64,000 nt of DNA, taken from Saccharibacillus sp. JS10. Lineage in GTDB: Bacteria; Bacillota; Bacilli; Paenibacillales; Paenibacillaceae. Each line of letters starts with the position of its first letter. The stretch's first letter is position 1. The notes under the pieces were generated by a model. The model was not told the origin of the DNA. It searched no databases and saw nothing but the letters and a program-made list of their open reading frames with translations. The DNA is taken from positions 682,001 to 746,000 of the forward strand of contig NZ_JANFNS010000001.1 in the NCBI RefSeq assembly GCF_024436065.1, read 5' to 3'. Made by a program: the position numbers and the translations under genes. This document shows, piece after piece, positions 16,763 to 25,045 of the stretch.

Positions 16763-16929
16763 CCGCCTAAAATATTTATTAACAAAAGATTGGTTTTATT
16801 AGATATACCTAAAACTGTATAGTACGATGTTCCACTTCGAAGATAGATATAATGGGTGTCGCGGACTCTTACCATCCAAATCTTCATATATAAAAATAAA
16901 GCATTGAGAAAGTCTCTTCATTGCTAACG

Positions 16930-17391
16930 TTAACTAATTCGATTATGCGAAAAATTAAATTTAGGCTTCATTTTAATAATAAGTTCCTTTTCTAAGTCGG
17001 CAATCTCTATTGCACTTAAATCTCCATAGCTTTCAAACGCTATCATGTAATGTTTCTTTAAGTACTGAACAGAATCATTTCCGGCCAATAATGAATATTT
17101 TCTTGCTACACTCTTTCTAAATGCTGATTTATCAATCCCAATTTTATCATTATGAATGACTGGATTATTCACCTGGAAAGCATCTTTGCTTGTGAACTTA
17201 TTTTTCCTACATTCTAAGTACAATGGATTTAAGTGTTGAGACCATATCCTTCTTCTTAGTCCGCCGCTTCCCGTTGCCTTGCCTATATAAATTAGTTCTT
17301 CGTCAACTTTTGAAAACCAAGCGTACAGCCCCACATCTATAGGAATGTCATTACGAACTATTAAGTTTACATCATGCTTTTTATCCCACAT
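16930..17391 (-). CDS. GIY-YIG domain protein
   Basis: 153 residues. VGLYAWFSKVDEELIYIGKATGSGGLRRRIWSQH carries the GIY...YIG pair (here GLY and YIG), the catalytic-type Arg in the RRRIW helix and a His; LEKELIIKMKPKFNFSHN holds the conserved Glu and the terminal Asn. This matches a GIY-YIG nuclease core that could cut DNA using one metal ion. Stand-alone single-domain forms occur in mobile elements and defence islands. ATG start with a weak ribosome site. Confidence 0.7.
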   Translation of the reverse strand: MWDKKHDVNLIVRNDIPIDVGLYAWFSKVDEELIYIGKATGSGGLRRRIWSQHLNPLYLECRKNKFTSKDAFQVNNPVIHNDKIGIDKSAFRKSVARKYSLLAGNDSVQYLKKHYMIAFESYGDLSAIEIADLEKELIIKMKPKFNFSHNRIS

Positions 17392-17427
17392 AATTTTCCC
17401 CCAAGAGATGATGAAAGGCTAAATTCA

Positions 17428-17643
17428 TCAGTCTATCATAATCTCAAAACGCCTAATTGCTTCTTCTGGATTTTGACTTTGTTGAACACAATCAATGTAT
17501 GTGTCTCTAAATTCATCATCTTCACTAATTCCCAACATTTCAAACCAATCCTCAATTACGTTCTCATGTACAGTCGCCTTTGCTCTGTATTCAGCAGCCT
17601 TCTTGATAGCCACCCGAATACTTTTTGGAACCTTTGTTTTCAT
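17428..17643 (-). CDS. Small hypothetical protein (about 71 aa)
   Basis: MKTKVPKSIRVAIKKAAEYRAKATVHENVIEDWFEMLGI: a basic N-terminus followed by an acidic helical region. I prefer ATG 17643 over ATG 17655, because AAGAAG at 17656-17661 is too close to the latter. The upstream gene stops at 17648, so the two are translationally close. Composition suggests a small antitoxin- or regulator-like protein; no family recognised. Confidence 0.5.
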   Translation of the reverse strand: MKTKVPKSIRVAIKKAAEYRAKATVHENVIEDWFEMLGISEDDEFRDTYIDCVQQSQNPEEAIRRFEIMID

Positions 17644-17647
17644 TGTT

Positions 17648-18067
17648 CTAATCATTCTTCTTGCGTAGAATATGGTCTCCTTGTTCCAAACCTAAGCTAT
17701 TAACAGATCCGTAGGGTGAGAAATTTGACTCTACCGTTGACCCATCTTCAAAATCAATTTCGCCTTGCCATGATCCATATAACGATGCCACTCTGTTCAA
17801 ATTTATTATTGCTTCAACGCCCCTATCTTTGGTGTTCAGTCGAGGTGCGTGTATTGAGGTTCCGTTCAATTCGGTTTTATTAAATTGGAAGGGTCGCAAA
17901 AGCTCACAGACTTCTTCATAGTTATTGGTAGTCACTGTGAATTTCTTGGTCATTTGAACAACTGCTCTACCTTCATAATTAAAGATATAATTGATTAACC
18001 CAACAGCAATCAAACTTTTAACTTTAGTTTCTCCAAATAATTCTTCAATCTCCAAAAACCTCGCCAT
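17648..18067 (-). CDS. Hypothetical protein (139 aa)
   Basis: MARFLEIEELFGETKVKSLIAVGLINYIFNYEG at the start; the body is beta-rich (FTVTTNNYEEVCELLRPFQF and ASLYGSWQGEIDFEDGSTV). No signal peptide. Ribosome site GAGGAGA before ATG 18067. Overlapping/adjacent to the 71-aa gene downstream. No recognised family. Confidence 0.55.
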   Translation of the reverse strand: MARFLEIEELFGETKVKSLIAVGLINYIFNYEGRAVVQMTKKFTVTTNNYEEVCELLRPFQFNKTELNGTSIHAPRLNTKDRGVEAIINLNRVASLYGSWQGEIDFEDGSTVESNFSPYGSVNSLGLEQGDHILRKKND

Positions 18068-18126
18068 TCTAATCTCTCCTCATAAAGAATTGTTTTATTT
18101 AAAGACTAGCCGCACTCAAATTCAGT

Positions 18127-18522
18127 TCATTTTTCTCCCATGAGTTTTTCATACTCTTCTCTGTGTCTTCGCATTCTTTTTGCGAGTGTCGAAGACACAT
18201 CTTCTTTTCTAACATGAAAGAAGTGCTCGTGAAGATTGCCGCCAATATCGCACCTTAATTTTTCGTCGAGCAAATGATTTTCTGGATAATAGTTAAAACC
18301 TCTTTCTATATTGAATTGTTTATCCTCGTGATGAGGACGAGGAGCAACAATGAATTGAGGTATACCATCGGCATCTCCATCTAAAGCGACCAAAATAGAA
18401 AATGCTAAGCCATTAAGCTTTTCTAAAGAGGTTTTATCGGTCATTTCCCAAGTACAAATCGCACCTCTAATATGCTCAATAAGCTCTGCAACAATTTCAT
18501 CACTAACTTTTTCTCTACTCAT
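18127..18522 (-). CDS. Hypothetical protein (131 aa)
   Basis: AAGAGGAGAG ribosome site. Sequence begins MSREKVSDEIVAELIEHIRGAICTWEM and includes a LNGLAFSILVALDGDADGIPQFIVAPRPH segment, then a His-rich LHEHFFHVRKEDV near the C-terminus. This LDG-PQF-VAPxPH-H...H pattern resembles small phage/mobile-element proteins of unknown role. Soluble. Immediately downstream of the 53-aa gene, likely co-transcribed. Confidence 0.6.
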   Translation of the reverse strand: MSREKVSDEIVAELIEHIRGAICTWEMTDKTSLEKLNGLAFSILVALDGDADGIPQFIVAPRPHHEDKQFNIERGFNYYPENHLLDEKLRCDIGGNLHEHFFHVRKEDVSSTLAKRMRRHREEYEKLMGEK

Positions 18523-18550
18523 CTCTTATTCTCTCCTCTTTATAAAAGCA

Positions 18551-18712
18551 TTATTTCTTTAGAACCACTTCAAAAACTTCTCCACACTTCAGAAAATCTC
18601 TATCTGTCTCTACGACAAATCCTCTTAATTCACCTTTAACTCTAACAATACGATTCACATCGATCATGATTCTGCTTGATACAGACTTTTTATTCAAGAT
18701 TCTATCTAGCAT
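18551..18712 (-). CDS. Small hypothetical protein (53 aa)
   Basis: A short ORF with coding-like composition: ATG 18712 to TAA 18551, beginning MLDRILNKKSVSSRIMIDVNR and ending GEVFEVVLKK. A GAGGG site is 9-13 bases upstream. The middle (VRVKGELRGFVVETDRDF) suggests a small beta-barrel like an OB or SH3-type fold. It sits directly upstream of the 131-aa gene, in the same direction. Confidence 0.5.
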   Translation of the reverse strand: MLDRILNKKSVSSRIMIDVNRIVRVKGELRGFVVETDRDFLKCGEVFEVVLKK

Positions 18713-18764
18713 AAAAAAAGTCCCTCATTAAGATGGACAGTTACGTAAATATTCTATCTGTGAC

Positions 18765-19247
18765 TTAAAACATGGATGTTATTTTTCCAGTCGTTTTATT
18801 CACATGATACCAACCGTATGTTGCGGTATGTCCTGTTTCTTCATCATCCATGACTACTTCATATACATGAACTACATAGTTGTTATCTTCCATATGATCT
18901 ACTTCGACATAAATAGACGAACTATCATATCCATACTTAGCTTTGACGAGCTTGACGGCTTGTTCTTTAGTAATTGAAGTATTCTTAGGTTGCCTACCAA
19001 TGTAGAGGCCACCATTTTTCAACGTTACTTCTTGTCCGATTGCAGAACTTACTGCACGTACTGGTACATATGTAGTTCCGTTATAATTAATAGTTTTATT
19101 GGTGGTTTTTTTTTCGAGATTGAAGTAAAGTGACATGTTTGTGATAGTGACTTGGATAGCTTGCGTATTAGCAGCTAAAGCTGCTGATCCTGTAATCATT
19201 GTACCAATTAGAAGGCCTGCAACTAATCCTTTTAATTTGTCTTTCAT
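18765..19247 (-). CDS. Exported protein with copper-amine-oxidase-N-like and PepSY-like segments
   Basis: 160 residues with a signal peptide (GLVAGLLIGTMITGSAALAAN). Residues 50-90 (INYNGTTYVPVRAVSSAIGQEVTL) are a shortened copper-amine-oxidase-N stalk. The rest (SITKEQAVKLVKAKYGYDSSSIYVEVDHME and GWYHVNKTTGKITSMF) looks PepSY-like. AAGGAGG precedes the ATG. Likely a secreted or surface protein carried by the island. Confidence 0.75.
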   Translation of the reverse strand: MKDKLKGLVAGLLIGTMITGSAALAANTQAIQVTITNMSLYFNLEKKTTNKTINYNGTTYVPVRAVSSAIGQEVTLKNGGLYIGRQPKNTSITKEQAVKLVKAKYGYDSSSIYVEVDHMEDNNYVVHVYEVVMDDEETGHTATYGWYHVNKTTGKITSMF

Positions 19248-19394
19248 TCGTTAACCTCCTTTTTTGATTTATCCTTTCCAATTATATTTCTTTCTTTTAC
19301 CATAAGGAAGTGGCTTTTTAAATCTATTATTAGGTTCTATCTTGCATGGTTTTATTCTATTTAATTTAGTATCCATCTACCTTTATATCTTATG

Positions 19395-19422
19395 AAAAAA
19401 GCTGCCTTTATAAAGGGCAGCT
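19395..19422 (-). terminator. Terminator of the recombinase gene
   Basis: Stem AGCTGCC/GGCAGCT, with TTTTTT on the minus strand after it. Confidence 0.8.
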
Positions 19423-19441
19423 ATAAACTGATTTGATCAAC

Positions 19442-20419
19442 TTAATAATCATCTAAAAAGTTTAAGGGGCTATGTTTTTGATACTTACGTGCAATTTCAT
19501 TATCTGAAAAGTCTAAATACGCTTTCTGGGTTACTTCGACTGAAGAATGTCCTAAAATCCTACACAACGAGAACCAGTCTCCACCATTCAAAATATAGTA
19601 TTTAGCAAAATTATTCCTAAGTTGATGTGGATGTACAGCTACTCTTACCCGTTCTCCTGCTTCCCTTAGAGCTCTTTCGTAGTTGCGTATTTCTAATTGA
19701 GTCCCTCTCGTAGTAGGAAATAGAAATGGACTGTCTGAGTACCTATCTCGATAACGTAACCATTGCTTTAGCTCATTAGCAGACTTATACGAAAAATAAA
19801 CGAATCGTTCCTGTTTATTCTTTGCATTCATGATATGAATGCTCTTATGCTGGAAATCAATGTGCTCAGGTAAAATGCTCAAACATTCTCCAATACGCAT
19901 TCCTGTATCTATCAGTAGACGGGTAATCACTCTATTTCTATAACCATGAAAAGTACTTGTGTTAAATTGATTAAACACTTTCTTTAATTGTTCTGGAGTA
20001 AGTGTTTTCTTCATCTTCCGTTCCACTTTTGGATTCTCAACACTATCTGCTGGATTCTTGGAAATCTCTTTTTCCACACGATAGAGGTAGTTAAAAAATA
20101 CTTTAATGTTGCGGACATAGTTGGCAATAGTCGTCTTTGAAATTTCTTTGTTGTAATCCTTTCGATTTTGAGGATGATTAATCCCTTTTGACTCTTCTCG
20201 ATTGACTACAGTGTACTTTCCTCGTTCGTTCAAATACTTGATGTATTGACGTAAATGTCCTGATTGAATTTTATCGACTTCAGTAATAGAAAAGTCATTT
20301 TGCAGATACGTTGCAAACAATTTAAGAGTTTGCTCGTAGCTGCTGAGAGTCTTACGTGAAAGATTTTTTGAGGAACAATAAATCATAAAATTCTCAAGAT
20401 GAAATTCAAAATTAGTCAT
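19442..20419 (-). CDS. Tyrosine recombinase (phage-integrase family)
   Basis: 325 residues. N-terminal SAM-like core-binding domain at about 1-140 (FEFHLENFMIYCSSKNLSRKTLSSY). The catalytic domain shows Arg in IDTGMRIGECLS, the beta-hairpin Lys in NAKNKQERFVYF, HxxR in VHPHQLRNNFAKYY, and the His/Tyr pair in LGHSSVEVTQKAYLDF. All catalytic residues are present, so it should be active. AAGGGGCGG ribosome site. It lies at the right edge of the AT-rich island beside the 3' end of spo0A, so it is the likely mover of the island; XerC/D of the host would differ in context. Confidence 0.88.
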   Translation of the reverse strand: MTNFEFHLENFMIYCSSKNLSRKTLSSYEQTLKLFATYLQNDFSITEVDKIQSGHLRQYIKYLNERGKYTVVNREESKGINHPQNRKDYNKEISKTTIANYVRNIKVFFNYLYRVEKEISKNPADSVENPKVERKMKKTLTPEQLKKVFNQFNTSTFHGYRNRVITRLLIDTGMRIGECLSILPEHIDFQHKSIHIMNAKNKQERFVYFSYKSANELKQWLRYRDRYSDSPFLFPTTRGTQLEIRNYERALREAGERVRVAVHPHQLRNNFAKYYILNGGDWFSLCRILGHSSVEVTQKAYLDFSDNEIARKYQKHSPLNFLDDY

Positions 20420-20579
20420 TAAAAATACCGCCCCTTATTAGATTTTTGCAAACCCAATAAACAACGGTATAAGTTGGTACAATACATAGAAGTTTGTCGG
20501 CTTAAAATAGCGAATTCCCGATATTTATAGCCAAACTTGTTTTAGCTCAAAATGTCTTAAGTCCGCTCTCTTAAGCGCT

Positions 20580-21386
20580 TCAGCTCACCTTATGCTCGAT
20601 CCGCAGCTTGTCCGCGATCATCGCGATAAATTCGCTGTTCGTCGGCTTCGACTTATTGATGCTCACCGTATAACCGAACAACTCGCTCATATTTTGCACG
20701 GAGCCGCGTGCCCATGCTAATTCAATCGCATGACGAATTGCGCGTTCGACGCGGGATGAAGTCGTGCCGTACTTTTCTGCGATCGAAGGGTATAGCGTTT
20801 TCGTGATCGAACCCAGAATTTCGATGTTATGATAGACCATCGTAATTGCTTCGCGCAAATATTTGTACCCTCGTACATGCACCGGAATACCAATCTCATT
20901 GATGATCGATGTAATGCTGGCATCCAGCGTTTTGCCTTTCGCCAGTGTTCCGATACTTGGCTTAGGCGTCGGCGCTGGTTGCGAAGGTGCGATCGGAGAA
21001 GTTGAAATATTGAGCATTTGCCGAACACGGCTTACCAATACTTCAATATCGAACGGCTTAAGAATGTAATAGGCGGCGCCCAACTCTACAGCTCGCTGCG
21101 TAATGTTCTCTTGACCGAACGCAGTCAACATGATCACTTTCGGGCGTGGATTCAAGTCCATACTTTGAAGTTTTTCCAATACGCCTAATCCATCCAAATG
21201 AGGCATAATAATATCCAAAATTAAAATATCCGGTGCGCGCTCCGCATCACGAAGTAAACTTAATACTTCTTCCCCATTAAAAGCAACCCCTGTTACGGTC
21301 ATATCTTCTTGAGAAGAAATGTGTTCTTGAAGCATATGAACGAAATCCCGATTGTCGTCCGCAAGCATAACTTCGATGTTTGGCAA
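20580..21386 (-). CDS. spo0A: Sporulation master response regulator Spo0A
   Basis: Receives phosphate from the phosphorelay and binds 0A boxes to turn on sporulation, biofilm and transition-state genes. 268 residues, normal length. Receiver: acidic pair in LADDN (10-11), phospho-acceptor Asp in [12 protein letters not shown], Thr in VIMLTAFG and Lys in YILKPFD. C-terminal Spo0[25 protein letters not shown], then [19 protein letters not shown]. All key residues are intact. Start is TTG 21386 with AAGGAGG 8 bases before. In B. subtilis spoIVB lies between recN and spo0A; here it does not. Confidence 0.96.
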   Translation of the reverse strand: MPNIEVMLADDNRDFVHMLQEHISSQEDMTVTGVAFNGEEVLSLLRDAERAPDILILDIIMPHLDGLGVLEKLQSMDLNPRPKVIMLTAFGQENITQRAVELGAAYYILKPFDIEVLVSRVRQMLNISTSPIAPSQPAPTPKPSIGTLAKGKTLDASITSIINEIGIPVHVRGYKYLREAITMVYHNIEILGSITKTLYPSIAEKYGTTSSRVERAIRHAIELAWARGSVQNMSELFGYTVSINKSKPTNSEFIAMIADKLRIEHKVS

Positions 21387-21494
21387 AACGTGTTCCTCCT
21401 TATCATCCGGTGGTTAGACCGAATCCTCTGTAATTCACAGAACTGTTTCTGTCTTTCTGGAGCAGAATTCTCATGCAGATTCCATACTGTAAAA

Positions 21495-21501
21495 TTCGAC
21501 A
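21495..21501 (-). promoter_or_regulatory. Candidate 0A box upstream of spo0A
   Basis: TGTCGAA on the minus strand about 110 bases before the start codon, a 7-of-7 match to the core of the 0A box. Autoregulation by Spo0A is known in other Bacillales. Confidence 0.45.
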
Positions 21502-21663
21502 CACTTCGAAGAATTCCTTCTTATCGCGTCAAATCTACACTCTCTTCTAGTATATCGGGTTATCTGATGAATTAAAACAGAAAATTCCAAAACCGTAAAT
21601 TAACAAAGCGAACTTATTCATTTTGTCGTTTTTTCTTACAATAAAGTGCCTAAAAATAAGCAA

Positions 21664-21685
21664 AGCGAAGCCCTGCGGCTTCGCT
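21664..21685 (-). terminator. Hairpin/terminator after recN
   Basis: 9-bp perfect stem AGCGAAGCC/GGCTTCGCT with loop CTGC, followed on the minus strand by a T-rich stretch. The rest of the 21387-21727 spacer holds the spo0A promoter region and no gene; spoIVB, expected here, is absent. Confidence 0.65.
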
Positions 21686-21727
21686 AAGATATTAAGTAAT
21701 ATTAATTCGCATTCATTTTGATCTTTT

Positions 21728-23458
21728 TCAAGAAGCATGTTGGCTTTTGCTCTCTTCAGCAAGTTTCAACATTTCTTGAGCATGGTGCAACGTTTTTTCT
21801 GTAATTTCGACACCGCCGAGCATACGCGCTAATTCAGTGACTCGACCTTGTTCATTGAGCGACTCGACCCGAGTCATCGTGCGCTCGCCTTCGACCCGTT
21901 TCTCAATTAAATATTGATGATCGGACATACAAGCGACTTGCGGAAGGTGAGTGATCGAGAACACCTGACAATCGCGAGAAAGCTTCACCAGCTTTTCCGC
22001 AATCGATTGCGCAGCTCTACCGCTGACGCCTGTATCCACTTCGTCAAAAATCAGAACCGGCACTTTGTCGTGACGGGCGAAAATGCTTTTAAGTGCCAGC
22101 ATAATCCGCGAAAGCTCACCGCCAGAAGCGATCTTGCCAAGCGGTCGCAGTGGTTCACCCGGGTTCGGCGAGATCAAAAACTCTGCGCTATCCACGCCTT
22201 GACGCGTCAAGCGTACGCGGCGACCTTCAAATTCGAATCCGCGTGCATCTTGAATCGGTTCCAGACGGACTTCGATCGAAGTCCGCTGCATTTGCAAATC
22301 TTTCAATTCGCCTTCGATCTGACGCGCTAGCTCACGAGAACATTCGCGGCGTAGCGTGCTGAGTTCACGAGCCAAGACTAACGTCTTCTCAAGCTGCTTA
22401 TCGCGCTTAGACGTAAGCAGATCGAGGCGTTCGTCTTTATTTTCAAGCATATCGGTCTCACGATGAATCCGATTGTAATACTCAAGAATTTGCTCGACGC
22501 TATCTCCGTACTTGCGGCGAAGCCCGGATAGCAGATTCAACCGGTCTTCGACTTCTTCCAGACGTCCTGGATTGAATTCGATATTTTCACGGTAGTCTCG
22601 AAGCTGGAAAGCCGCGTCTTCCAATTGATAAAAAGCACTCCGAAGTTGCTCCAGAATCGGCTGCATCGCTTTGGCATCGTAATTCTCGACATCTTCCAGA
22701 CTCGAAATCGCCGAGTTGATCGAAGCAATCCCACGTTCGCCATACAGCGAGTCATAACCTTCGGATACCGACTCCATAAGCTTTTCGCTGTAGGCAAGCT
22801 TAGAGCGCTCATCAGCAAGTTCTACGTCTTCGCCGACTTTGAGCTTAGCGGCTTCAATTTCTTCCAACTGGAACCGGTACATATCCAGCATCTGCAACGA
22901 TTTTTGACTGGTTTCCCGCAGATCTTTCAATTCGCGTTCCAATTTCGCCAACGTTGAATATTCTTGTTGATACGCAGCTTTGGCAGGCGCGATGGTATCT
23001 CCGCCGTAAGCATCCAATAATCCTAAATGACTTTCCGGACGCAAAAGCGATTGGTGCTCATGCTGACCATGAATATTAATAAGCTGTTCGCCGACTTCGC
23101 GTAACATCGTTAAATTAACCAACTGCCCGTTGATCCGGGAAGTGCTTTTTCCTTGCGTATTCACTTCTCTTCGAATGACCAAATGCTCTTCCGAAGAAGC
23201 GGATATCCCAAGTTGTTCAAGCGTTTTCCAGACCGGGTGCTCGTCTTGAAGTTCAAATAAAGCTTCCATTTCCGCTTTGTCAGCGCCGTAACGAATCAAG
23301 TCCGAAGAACTTCTTCCGCCGGAAATCAATCCTAATGCGTCGATGATAATCGATTTACCTGCGCCTGTTTCGCCGGACAAGACATGGAATCCATGATAAA
23401 AATGGACGTCGACGGCTTCGACGACGGCGAGATTGCGAATGGACAATGCAACTAGCAT
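21728..23458 (-). CDS. recN: DNA repair protein RecN
   Basis: SMC-like ATPase that acts early at double-strand breaks. 576 residues, normal length. Walker A GETGAGKS at 29-36; long coiled-coil arms around 150-370 (YQQEYSTLAKLERELKDLRE and neighbours); ABC signature ASGGELSRIMLALK and Walker B VLIFDEVDTGVSG; D-loop/H-loop region VFSITHLPQVACMSD. In the conserved order argR-recN. Its stop is followed by a hairpin and then spo0A, with no spoIVB in between. Confidence 0.95.
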   Translation of the reverse strand: MLVALSIRNLAVVEAVDVHFYHGFHVLSGETGAGKSIIIDALGLISGGRSSSDLIRYGADKAEMEALFELQDEHPVWKTLEQLGISASSEEHLVIRREVNTQGKSTSRINGQLVNLTMLREVGEQLINIHGQHEHQSLLRPESHLGLLDAYGGDTIAPAKAAYQQEYSTLAKLERELKDLRETSQKSLQMLDMYRFQLEEIEAAKLKVGEDVELADERSKLAYSEKLMESVSEGYDSLYGERGIASINSAISSLEDVENYDAKAMQPILEQLRSAFYQLEDAAFQLRDYRENIEFNPGRLEEVEDRLNLLSGLRRKYGDSVEQILEYYNRIHRETDMLENKDERLDLLTSKRDKQLEKTLVLARELSTLRRECSRELARQIEGELKDLQMQRTSIEVRLEPIQDARGFEFEGRRVRLTRQGVDSAEFLISPNPGEPLRPLGKIASGGELSRIMLALKSIFARHDKVPVLIFDEVDTGVSGRAAQSIAEKLVKLSRDCQVFSITHLPQVACMSDHQYLIEKRVEGERTMTRVESLNEQGRVTELARMLGGVEITEKTLHHAQEMLKLAEESKSQHAS

Positions 23459-23611
23459 GCACTCACCTCGTAGATAGTCTACTCCGCTTACTACTCGCCT
23501 TAGGCGAGAGTAAAGGATACTCTTCCATTATATTCATGCGAACACTTGTTTGAACAGTGCTAATTTCAATAATCTTTAAAAAAGATGCTTTTTTCGAACA
23601 AAAATCGAAAA

Positions 23612-24061
23612 TTACGAAATAAAACTCATAATATGAGCAATCACTTTTTCACTATGTTCCGGTTCTCTGCAAATTAGCAAAATCGTATCGTCTCCAGAGA
23701 TGGTCCCCATCACTTCATGCCATTCCGTGTTATCCAGCAGAGCAGCGATCGAGTTCGCCGTACCCGGCAAACATTTCATCACGACCAAATTCGCGGAATG
23801 ATCGATATTCACAAAATTATCGACAAGCGCTCTTTTTAATTTCTGAACCGGATTATATCGTTGATCGGTCGGCATCGAATATTTGTAACGACCGTCGTCG
23901 AGCGGAATTTTGATTAACAACAATTCTTTGATATCGCGCGATACGGTAGCCTGAGTCACTTGAAATCCAGAAGAACGAAGCGCGCTGACCAGTTCATCTT
24001 GCGTTTCAATATCCCGGCTTGTAATAATTTCTCTGATCTTGATATGTCGTTGTCCTTTCAT
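23612..24061 (-). CDS. argR: Arginine repressor ArgR/AhrC
   Basis: Arginine-dependent regulator of arginine biosynthesis and breakdown. 149 residues. Winged-helix N-terminus with [33 protein letters not shown]-terminal hexamer/arginine-binding domain with [39 protein letters not shown] ribosome site before the ATG. Located between tlyA and recN, as in other Bacillales. Confidence 0.94.
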   Translation of the reverse strand: MKGQRHIKIREIITSRDIETQDELVSALRSSGFQVTQATVSRDIKELLLIKIPLDDGRYKYSMPTDQRYNPVQKLKRALVDNFVNIDHSANLVVMKCLPGTANSIAALLDNTEWHEVMGTISGDDTILLICREPEHSEKVIAHIMSFIS

Positions 24062-24127
24062 ACGACTCCCCCTAAAATGCGTAATCGATCCATCTATATT
24101 CTATAAACGTCTTCAACGCAAAGAAAC

Positions 24128-24991
24128 TCACCGTTCGGCGGATGAGTTTCTTTGGAAATTTCGAGCGGCTTCCGCCGCGGTATTCGACGCCAACTCACGA
24201 ATAACTTCTTCGCCAAGCGGCTGCGTTTCTCCTTCCAAAAGCTTCAAATAGACGAGAAATTCGATATTCCCTTCCCCGCCTGTGATTGGAGAAAACGTCA
24301 GGCCGCCAATTTGAAAACCAAGTGCATTCGCAAAACCAAGCACTTCGTTCAGCACGTCTTCATGAACTTTGCGATCGCGGACGACGCCTGATTTGCCGAC
24401 TTTATCACGCCCTGCTTCGAATTGCGGCTTAATTAAAGCGACTACTTCTGCCGGACGCTGCAATAATTGTACGAGAGGAGGCAAAATCAGCCGAAGCGAA
24501 ATAAACGATACGTCAATGCTCGCAAAATTCGGCCGCTGACCCGTCAAATCTTCAGGTGTCAGATAACGGAAATTCGTACGTTCCATCACACATACACGCT
24601 CATCGTTACGTAATGACCAATCTAGCTGATTGTACCCAACATCGATCGCGTATACGTAAGAAGCACCATTTTGAAGCGCGCAATCTGTAAATCCACCTGT
24701 CGAAGAGCCGATATCCAGCATGACTCGCTCCGGCATTTGAATGCCAAAGGTATGCAGTGCCTTTTCCAATTTCAACCCGCCGCGGCTGACATAAGGATGT
24801 ACGGCTCCTTTAACGTGCAAAGCAGCTTCACGAGACACTTTCATTCCTGGCTTTTCAATCCGTTCTTGATCCGCAAAAACGAGGCCAGCCATAATGGCGG
24901 CCTTCGCTTTTTCACGGCTTGGATAATACGCTTGCTCGACAAGCAAAACGTCAATACGTTCTTTTGTTACTTTTTCTTTAGGTTCCGCCAT
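24128..24991 (-). CDS. tlyA: TlyA-family rRNA 2'-O-methyltransferase (S4 plus FtsJ)
   Basis: 287 residues. N-terminal S4 RNA-binding domain (RIDVLLVEQAYYPSREKAKAAIMAGLV), then an FtsJ-like methyltransferase domain with the SAM motif MLDIGSSTGGFTDCALQNGA and the K-D-K-E-type tail in VALIKPQFEAG. The homologue B. subtilis YqxC lies in the same place. Predicted to methylate ribosomal RNA. In the dxs-tlyA-argR-recN run. Confidence 0.9.
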   Translation of the reverse strand: MAEPKEKVTKERIDVLLVEQAYYPSREKAKAAIMAGLVFADQERIEKPGMKVSREAALHVKGAVHPYVSRGGLKLEKALHTFGIQMPERVMLDIGSSTGGFTDCALQNGASYVYAIDVGYNQLDWSLRNDERVCVMERTNFRYLTPEDLTGQRPNFASIDVSFISLRLILPPLVQLLQRPAEVVALIKPQFEAGRDKVGKSGVVRDRKVHEDVLNEVLGFANALGFQIGGLTFSPITGGEGNIEFLVYLKLLEGETQPLGEEVIRELASNTAAEAARNFQRNSSAER

Positions 24992-25045
24992 GAGGTGGCT
25001 CTCTTTCTATATAAAATGTGAATCTAGGCTATGGATCGATTCACG

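Larger units (their letters stand above)
9690..20579. mobile_element. Integrase-linked accessory island
   Basis: Base composition falls visibly to AT-rich between about 9.7 and 20.5 kb compared with both flanks. The segment contains a tyrosine recombinase at its right end, two or three broken genes at its left end, a Pycsar-like pair, and unrelated small genes, none of which belongs to the conserved Bacillales block that resumes at spo0A. Exact ends are not fixed: I found no convincing direct repeat (att) pair by eye. Confidence 0.55.

Noticed and set aside
9844-20553. A 13-bp match, TTTAGCTCAAAAT at 20541-20553 and its reverse complement at 9844-9856, near both island ends
   Set aside because: It is inverted rather than direct, short and AT-rich, and tyrosine recombinases leave direct att repeats; chance is likely.
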